Below, piece after piece: positions 29,838 to 34,078 of a stretch of DNA of 34,078 nt. Both the position numbers and the translations under genes were made by a program. The notes beneath the pieces are model-generated. The model saw nothing but the letters and a program-made list of their open reading frames with translations, was not told the DNA's origin and did no database searches. How positions within the stretch are numbered: the first letter of the stretch is position 1; each line of letters opens with the position of its first letter. The stretch spans positions 1 to 34,078 of the forward strand of contig JAFLEA010000025.1 in assembly GCA_017302035.1 (NCBI GenBank), in the 5' to 3' direction. This DNA comes from Lysobacterales bacterium. GTDB lineage: Bacteria; Pseudomonadota; Gammaproteobacteria; Xanthomonadales; Xanthomonadaceae.

Positions 29838-30083
29838 TGGCTGACGGCTGACTGCGGCACCGGCGCCGGGCACGTCCCGGCCGGTGCCGGCGGTTCCGGC
29901 GCAATGGGAGACGGCGGTTGCGCCGCGGCGGCGCGGAACCTGCGGGCGCCGCGCCGCCGTCTTGCTTGCCGGCGCGTTACATGCGTTACATGGGGCCTGC
30001 CGTGTGGCCTGCCGCGGCCGGGCGCTGGCCGTGGCGCAAAGCTCCGCTAGAATCGGTGTGTTTCCCAGCGCGCGACCCGGAGC

Positions 30084-32288
30084 ATGTCGATCGAAGCGAA
30101 GTCCCCCCAGGCGAGGATCGAATCCCTGCTCGCGTGCATGACCGTCGAGGAGAAGGTCGGACAACTGGGCATGTTCGCCGACATGGTCCGGCCGTTCGCG
30201 CCGGACGTGAACCCGGACGCCAACGTGCGCAACGCCGCCGAGGTGCTCGAGCAGGTGCGCGCAGGGCGCGTGGGCGCGCTGTTCAACGGCGTCGGTGCGG
30301 CTCTGGGCCGCGAGATCCAGCGCGTGGCGGTGGAGGAAAGCCGGCTCGGCATCCCGGTGCTGCTGGCGGCCGACGTGATCCACGGCATGCGCACCGTGTT
30401 TCCGATCCCGCTGGGCGAGGCGGCCAGCTTCGAGCCGGATCTGGCGCGGCGGACCGCACGGGCGACGGCGATCGAGGCCACCGCCGCCGGGCTGCACTGG
30501 ACCTTCGCCCCGGCGGTGGACGTCGCCCGCGACCAGCGTTGGGGCCGCGGCGCGGAAGGCGCGGGCGAGGACGTGTTTCTCGGCTGCGCCTTCGCCGCCG
30601 CGCGCGTGCGCGGCTTCCAGGGCGACGACCTGCGCGCGCACGATTCGCTGTTGGCCACGCCCAAGCACTTCGCCGCCTACGGCGCGGTGGCCGCGGGGAT
30701 GGACTACAACTACGTCGAGATCTCCGACGGCACCCTGCGTGACGTGCACCTGGCGCCGTTCAAGGCCGCGTTCGACGCCGGTGCCCTGACCGTGATGACC
30801 GCGTTCAACGACATCAACGGCGTGCCGGCCAGCGCCAACCGGATGCTGCTGACCGACGTGCTGCGCGGGCAATGGCGCTTCCCCGGACTGGTGGTCTCCG
30901 ACTACACCGCCGACATGGAACTGGTCGCGCACGGCTATGCCGCCGACGACCGCGATGCGACCCTGCGCGCGTTTTCCGCCGGCATGGACATGAGCATGCA
31001 GAGCGGCTTCTATGCCGCGCACCTGCCGGCCCTGGTCGCCTCCGGCGAGGTGCCGATGGCGGCGCTGGACGAGGCGGTGCGGCGGGTGTTGTGGGTGAAG
31101 GAGGCCATCGGCCTGTTGGACGATCCGTACCGTTCGCTGGACCCGGTCCGCGAGGCCGACGCCTCGCTCCCGGCCGCGCACGAGGCGCTGGCCCGGGAGG
31201 CGGCGCAGCGTTCGATCGTGCTGCTCCGGAACGAGGGCGAACTGTTGCCGTTGCGCCGCGATGCGCGCATCGCCCTGGTCGGGCCGTTCGCGCGCGACCG
31301 CGACAACATCGAGGGTTGCTGGACCCTGTTCGGCGACAAGTCGCGCTATGTGACCCTGGAGGCGGGCCTGCGCGCGGCCCTGGCGGACGGCGCCGCCCTC
31401 GAAGTGGTCGATGGCTGTGCCCTGGAGGCGCCACTGGCGGGCGGTATCGAGGCAGCGGTGGCTGCCGCGCGCGGCGCCGACGTGGTCCTGCTGGCGGTGG
31501 GCGAGCCCCAGCGCTACAGCGGCGAAGCCCAGTCGCGCACCCGGATCGTGCTGCCGCCGGCGCAACAGGCGCTGGCCGAGGCGGTGGCCGCCACCGGCAC
31601 GCCGGTCGTGGTGCTGCTGCGCAACGGCCGCGCGTTGGCGCTGGAGGGTGCGGTCCGCGACGCGCCGGCGATCCTGGTGACCTGGTTCCTGGGCAGCCAG
31701 ACCGGGCACGCGGTGGCCGATGTGGTCTTCGGCGGCTGCAGCCCCTCGGGGCGGTTGCCGGTGAGCTTCCCGCACGACTCCGGGCAGCAGCCGTTGTTCT
31801 ATAACCATCCACGCACCGGGCGCCCGGAAACGCCGGAAATGTCCGAGTTCAAGGCACGCTGGCGCGAGTATCCGAATGCGGCGCTGTACCCGTTCGGCCA
31901 CGGCCTGGGTTACGGCCGGATCGAATACGGCGCCACCCGCGTGGATGCCGCGGAACTGGCCTGGGACGGCAGGCTCGTCGTCCGCGCCCAGGTCAGCAAC
32001 ACCGGCGCGCGCGCGGCCGAGGAAGTGGTGCAGCTGTACCTGCACGACCGGGTCGGCAGTCGGGTGCGGCCGGTGCGCGAACTGAAAGGGTTCCACAAGA
32101 TCGCGCTGCAGCCGGGCCAGACGCGCGAGGTAGCGTTCGAACTGGATCGCGGATTGCTGGCCTTCACCCGCGCCGACGGCAGCCACGACGCCGAGCCGGG
32201 GCTATTCGACGTCTGGATCGCGCCGTCGTCGGCCGCCGGCGAGCCGGCGCAGTTCCGGCTGCTGGCGCCGCCGCACCAACCCGCCTAG
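30084..32288 (+). CDS. bglX: GH3 beta-glucosidase
   Basis: A 734-residue glycoside hydrolase family 3 enzyme that releases terminal beta-linked glucose. The N-terminal barrel begins RIESLLACMTVEEKVGQLGM and contains PVLLAADVIHGMRTVFPIPL and the LATPKHFAAYGAV segment. The catalytic nucleophile is D273 in LVVSDYTADME. The second domain (GPFARDRDNIEGCWTLFGDK onward) and a C-terminal fibronectin III-like domain (VQLYLHDRVGSRVRPVRELKGF) complete the BglX layout. Unusually, no signal peptide precedes the catalytic domain, although E. coli BglX is periplasmic. ATG 30084 with CCGGAG upstream looks right. The open frame on the opposite strand is a codon-bias shadow. Confidence 0.9.
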   Translation: MSIEAKSPQARIESLLACMTVEEKVGQLGMFADMVRPFAPDVNPDANVRNAAEVLEQVRAGRVGALFNGVGAALGREIQRVAVEESRLGIPVLLAADVIHGMRTVFPIPLGEAASFEPDLARRTARATAIEATAAGLHWTFAPAVDVARDQRWGRGAEGAGEDVFLGCAFAAARVRGFQGDDLRAHDSLLATPKHFAAYGAVAAGMDYNYVEISDGTLRDVHLAPFKAAFDAGALTVMTAFNDINGVPASANRMLLTDVLRGQWRFPGLVVSDYTADMELVAHGYAADDRDATLRAFSAGMDMSMQSGFYAAHLPALVASGEVPMAALDEAVRRVLWVKEAIGLLDDPYRSLDPVREADASLPAAHEALAREAAQRSIVLLRNEGELLPLRRDARIALVGPFARDRDNIEGCWTLFGDKSRYVTLEAGLRAALADGAALEVVDGCALEAPLAGGIEAAVAAARGADVVLLAVGEPQRYSGEAQSRTRIVLPPAQQALAEAVAATGTPVVVLLRNGRALALEGAVRDAPAILVTWFLGSQTGHAVADVVFGGCSPSGRLPVSFPHDSGQQPLFYNHPRTGRPETPEMSEFKARWREYPNAALYPFGHGLGYGRIEYGATRVDAAELAWDGRLVVRAQVSNTGARAAEEVVQLYLHDRVGSRVRPVRELKGFHKIALQPGQTREVAFELDRGLLAFTRADGSHDAEPGLFDVWIAPSSAAGEPAQFRLLAPPHQPA

Positions 32289-33547
32289 CCGGTGGCCGGC
32301 GGGTCGCTCGCTTCCGGGCTGTAGCGGGTCACCAGGGTGGCCGCGGTCAGGCTGCCGGTGACATTGCCGGTGGTGGCGAACACGTCGGGGATGGTGTCCA
32401 CCGCCAGCAGCAGGCCCAGCGGTTCCACCGGCAGCCCCATCGACTGGGTCACCGGCATCACCGTGGCCATGAAGCTGACCTGGCCGGGCAGACCGACCGA
32501 CCCCAGGCTGATCACCACCGCCAGCGCCGCGCCGGTGGCCAGCTGCATCGTGCTCAGCTCGATGCCGTAGGCCCAGGCCACGAACGCGGCGGCGACGATG
32601 TACTGCACCGGCGAGGTGATCCGGAACAGGGTCACCGCCATCGGCAGCACCAGCGCGGCCACCGCGCGCGGCAGGCCGAGGCGGTCGCGCGCGCTTTCCA
32701 GCATCGCCGGCAGCGAGGCCAGCGACGACTGGGTGCTGGCCGCCACTACCTGGGCCGGCAGGATCGCCGAGGCGAACGCCGCCGGCGAGCGCCGCGCGAA
32801 CACCACGATCAGCACGTAGCACATCAGGATCGCGCCGAGGTACATGCCGCACTGCAGGAGGATGTAGCCGGCCAGTGCGCCGACCACGCCCAGGCCGGCC
32901 TGGGCGCACACCGCCAGCATCAGCGCGAACACCCCGACCGGGGCGACCAGCAGCACCCAGTGCACGATCACGATCATGGCGTCGGCGATGCCGTGGCACA
33001 GGCCGATGATGTGCATGCGGCGCTCGTTCTCGACCCGGGTCAGGGCGAAGCCGAAGAACAGCGCGAACACCACCACCGGCAGCATCGCGCCCTGTGCGGC
33101 GGCCATGATCGCGTTGGACGGGATCACCCCGCCGACCCATTCGGCCAGGCTCGGCGCGCCGCCGGAGGCGGTCGCCGCCGATGCCGAACCGGCCAGGGTC
33201 GCGGCCAGTTGCGGGCTGCGCGGAACCAGCGACAGCAGCGCCGGGGCGACGATCGCCGCGTAGGCGGCGAACAGCGAAAGCATGAGCACGAACAGGGTCA
33301 TCGCCCGCCGCGCCACCCGTCCGGAGGTGGCCGCGTCGGCGGCGGTGGCCACGCCCAGGATCACCAGCGCCAGCACCAGCGGTACCACCGTCATCTGCAA
33401 CCCGCTGAGCCAGAGCCGGCCGATCGGCTGGGCGATGGCCGCGGCGGTGGCCGCCGCGGCCGGATGCCAGCGCGCCAGCGCCAGGCCGACGACCGCGCCG
33501 AGGAACAGGGCCGAGAGCACGCGCGTGGTCGCGCCCGGCCACCTCAC
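32285..33547 (-). CDS. Dicarboxylate/amino acid:cation symporter
   Basis: A 420-residue inner-membrane transporter of the DAACS family (GltP/DctA type), which takes up glutamate, aspartate or C4-dicarboxylates with protons or sodium. About eight hydrophobic segments plus re-entrant loops are seen. Family signatures include MTVVPLVLALVILGV near the N-terminus, the serine-rich loop AASTQSSLASLPAML, and the last conserved stretch LLAVDTIPDVFATTGNVTGS. The start is GTG 33547, which overlaps the upstream gene's TGA (GTGA, 33544-33547), so translation is probably coupled. An upstream ATG in this frame would read through the neighbouring gene. Confidence 0.88.
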   Translation of the reverse strand: MRWPGATTRVLSALFLGAVVGLALARWHPAAAATAAAIAQPIGRLWLSGLQMTVVPLVLALVILGVATAADAATSGRVARRAMTLFVLMLSLFAAYAAIVAPALLSLVPRSPQLAATLAGSASAATASGGAPSLAEWVGGVIPSNAIMAAAQGAMLPVVVFALFFGFALTRVENERRMHIIGLCHGIADAMIVIVHWVLLVAPVGVFALMLAVCAQAGLGVVGALAGYILLQCGMYLGAILMCYVLIVVFARRSPAAFASAILPAQVVAASTQSSLASLPAMLESARDRLGLPRAVAALVLPMAVTLFRITSPVQYIVAAAFVAWAYGIELSTMQLATGAALAVVISLGSVGLPGQVSFMATVMPVTQSMGLPVEPLGLLLAVDTIPDVFATTGNVTGSLTAATLVTRYSPEASDPPATG

Positions 33548-34078
33548 GGCACGTCCCCCGTCGCCACCGGCAGGCCCCAGGCCGTGGCCAGGCGCTCGCG
33601 TTCGGCCTCGGGCAGGAGCACGAAGCGCGGCGCCTTGTCGGCGTCCAGCCACTCCAGCATCGCCTCCATGTCGGCGTCGGCCATCGCGGTGCAGCCGGCG
33701 GTGGTTTCGCCGGGCTTGCGCCACAGGTGGGCGAAGATGCAGCTGCCGCGCTGCGGGGCGTTGCCGGGATTGTTGTCGATCACGAAGCCCAGGCGGTAGC
33801 GCGGATCGCCTTTCTTGTGCAGGTCCAGGCGCATCGGCTCGGTCGAACCGGCCACCGCGGCTTCGCCGACCTCGCGTGCGTCGACGATGCGGTTGTAGAG
33901 CGGCGAATCGGGTACGTCCATGCACCAGCTGCTGGCCTGCATCTGCGCGTAGGGCAGGCCGGCCGCGGCCTGGCCGGCATAGCCGAAGGCGGTGCCCAGG
34001 GCGAACACCCCGGCCGGGCTGCGGCCGTCGCCCTCGCGCTTGACCGGGCCGTCGCCGAGGTCGGCGGCGGCGTGCAGG
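33544..34078 (-). CDS. L,D-transpeptidase (YkuD-like), partial
   Basis: The visible 177 codons are the C-terminal part of a secreted L,D-transpeptidase family protein; the N-terminus lies past the window edge. Before the visible domain is GDGPVKREGDGRSPAGVFALG, the usual opening of the YkuD fold. The active-site region is GSCIFAHLWRKPGETTAGCTAM, with the His (H of FAHLW) and the catalytic Cys (GCTAM) in the expected spacing. In this family the enzyme links peptidoglycan peptides or outer-membrane proteins. The stop at 33544-33546 overlaps the start of the symporter gene. Confidence 0.85.
   Translation of the reverse strand, partial: LHAAADLGDGPVKREGDGRSPAGVFALGTAFGYAGQAAAGLPYAQMQASSWCMDVPDSPLYNRIVDAREVGEAAVAGSTEPMRLDLHKKGDPRYRLGFVIDNNPGNAPQRGSCIFAHLWRKPGETTAGCTAMADADMEAMLEWLDADKAPRFVLLPEAERERLATAWGLPVATGDVP

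Noticed and set aside
29850-29895. GC-rich inverted repeat after the BON gene as a terminator
   Set aside because: The stem is imperfect and lacks a T-run; composition alone can produce it.
28629-32186. Very long open frame (about 1185 codons) on the - strand opposite the GH3 gene
   Set aside because: It is a codon-bias shadow: composition is rich in Arg, His, Gln and Ala with no domain, and it runs across several well-supported + strand genes.

Overview
The window is GC-rich, gamma-proteobacterial chromosomal DNA. Its gene content (B12-dependent ribonucleotide reductase NrdJ, DUF6491/DUF4136/DUF3313 lipoproteins, GH20 hexosaminidase next to a POT transporter, a GGDEF protein with a seven-helix-like N-terminus) and its attC style point to the Xanthomonadaceae/Lysobacterales (Lysobacter, Luteimonas or Pseudoxanthomonas-like). 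The genus call is inference. No rRNA, tRNA or CRISPR array was seen.

Region 1 (1-4200) is a small integron cassette array behind the 3' end of nrdJ. An attI-like core site is followed by five cassettes, all on the + strand and visibly poorer in GC than the rest. Each ends in a nearly uniform 60-bp attC site whose stems show compensatory changes. No integrase gene is present. The last 10 codons of nrdJ and its stop occur again at 4161-4193, just after the array, with only synonymous differences. The array therefore sits between 39-bp direct repeats, like an element inserted at a gene's 3' end. Cassette 3 encodes a protein that looks like a proteasome/HslV-type Ntn hydrolase with Thr directly after Met1. 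Cassette 5 encodes a two-part protein with a helical C-terminus that could be a defence protein. Cassettes 1 and 4 encode small membrane proteins, and cassette 2 an unknown.

Region 2 (4400-7300) holds four envelope genes: DUF6491 and DUF4136 lipoproteins on the - strand, then a DUF3313 lipoprotein and a glycine-zipper protein on the + strand.

Region 3 (5650-15100) is a sulfur-ester locus. It has a SulP-STAS anion transporter, a cytoplasmic Cys-type sulfatase (CTAGR motif), a BASS-type transporter, an AraC-family regulator and an aerobic formylglycine-generating enzyme (FGE). A 16-bp motif within partial palindromes recurs upstream of the sulfatase, upstream of the regulator, in degenerate form upstream of FGE, and upstream of a truncated second sulfatase start at 5920. 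A fragment of an anaerobic radical-SAM sulfatase maturase lies at 9402-9590. Two families of about 130-290 bp direct repeats tie these parts together and suggest a duplicated and eroded sulfatase locus.

Region 4 (15240-19570) has a DUF202 membrane protein, two outer-membrane proteins (the second DUF481), a GAP-family membrane protein, and a decayed glutaminase joined to a C-terminal MFS fragment.

Region 5 (19600-34078) is ordinary core or accessory DNA: a di-haem cytochrome c-rhodanese fusion, GH20 hexosaminidase plus POT transporter, a GGDEF protein, an Acg-like nitroreductase, small membrane proteins, a SHOCT protein, a phasin-like protein with a Lys/Ala tail, a DUF4136-like lipoprotein, a BON protein, a GH3 beta-glucosidase, and an L,D-transpeptidase (cut by the window edge) overlapping a dicarboxylate symporter.
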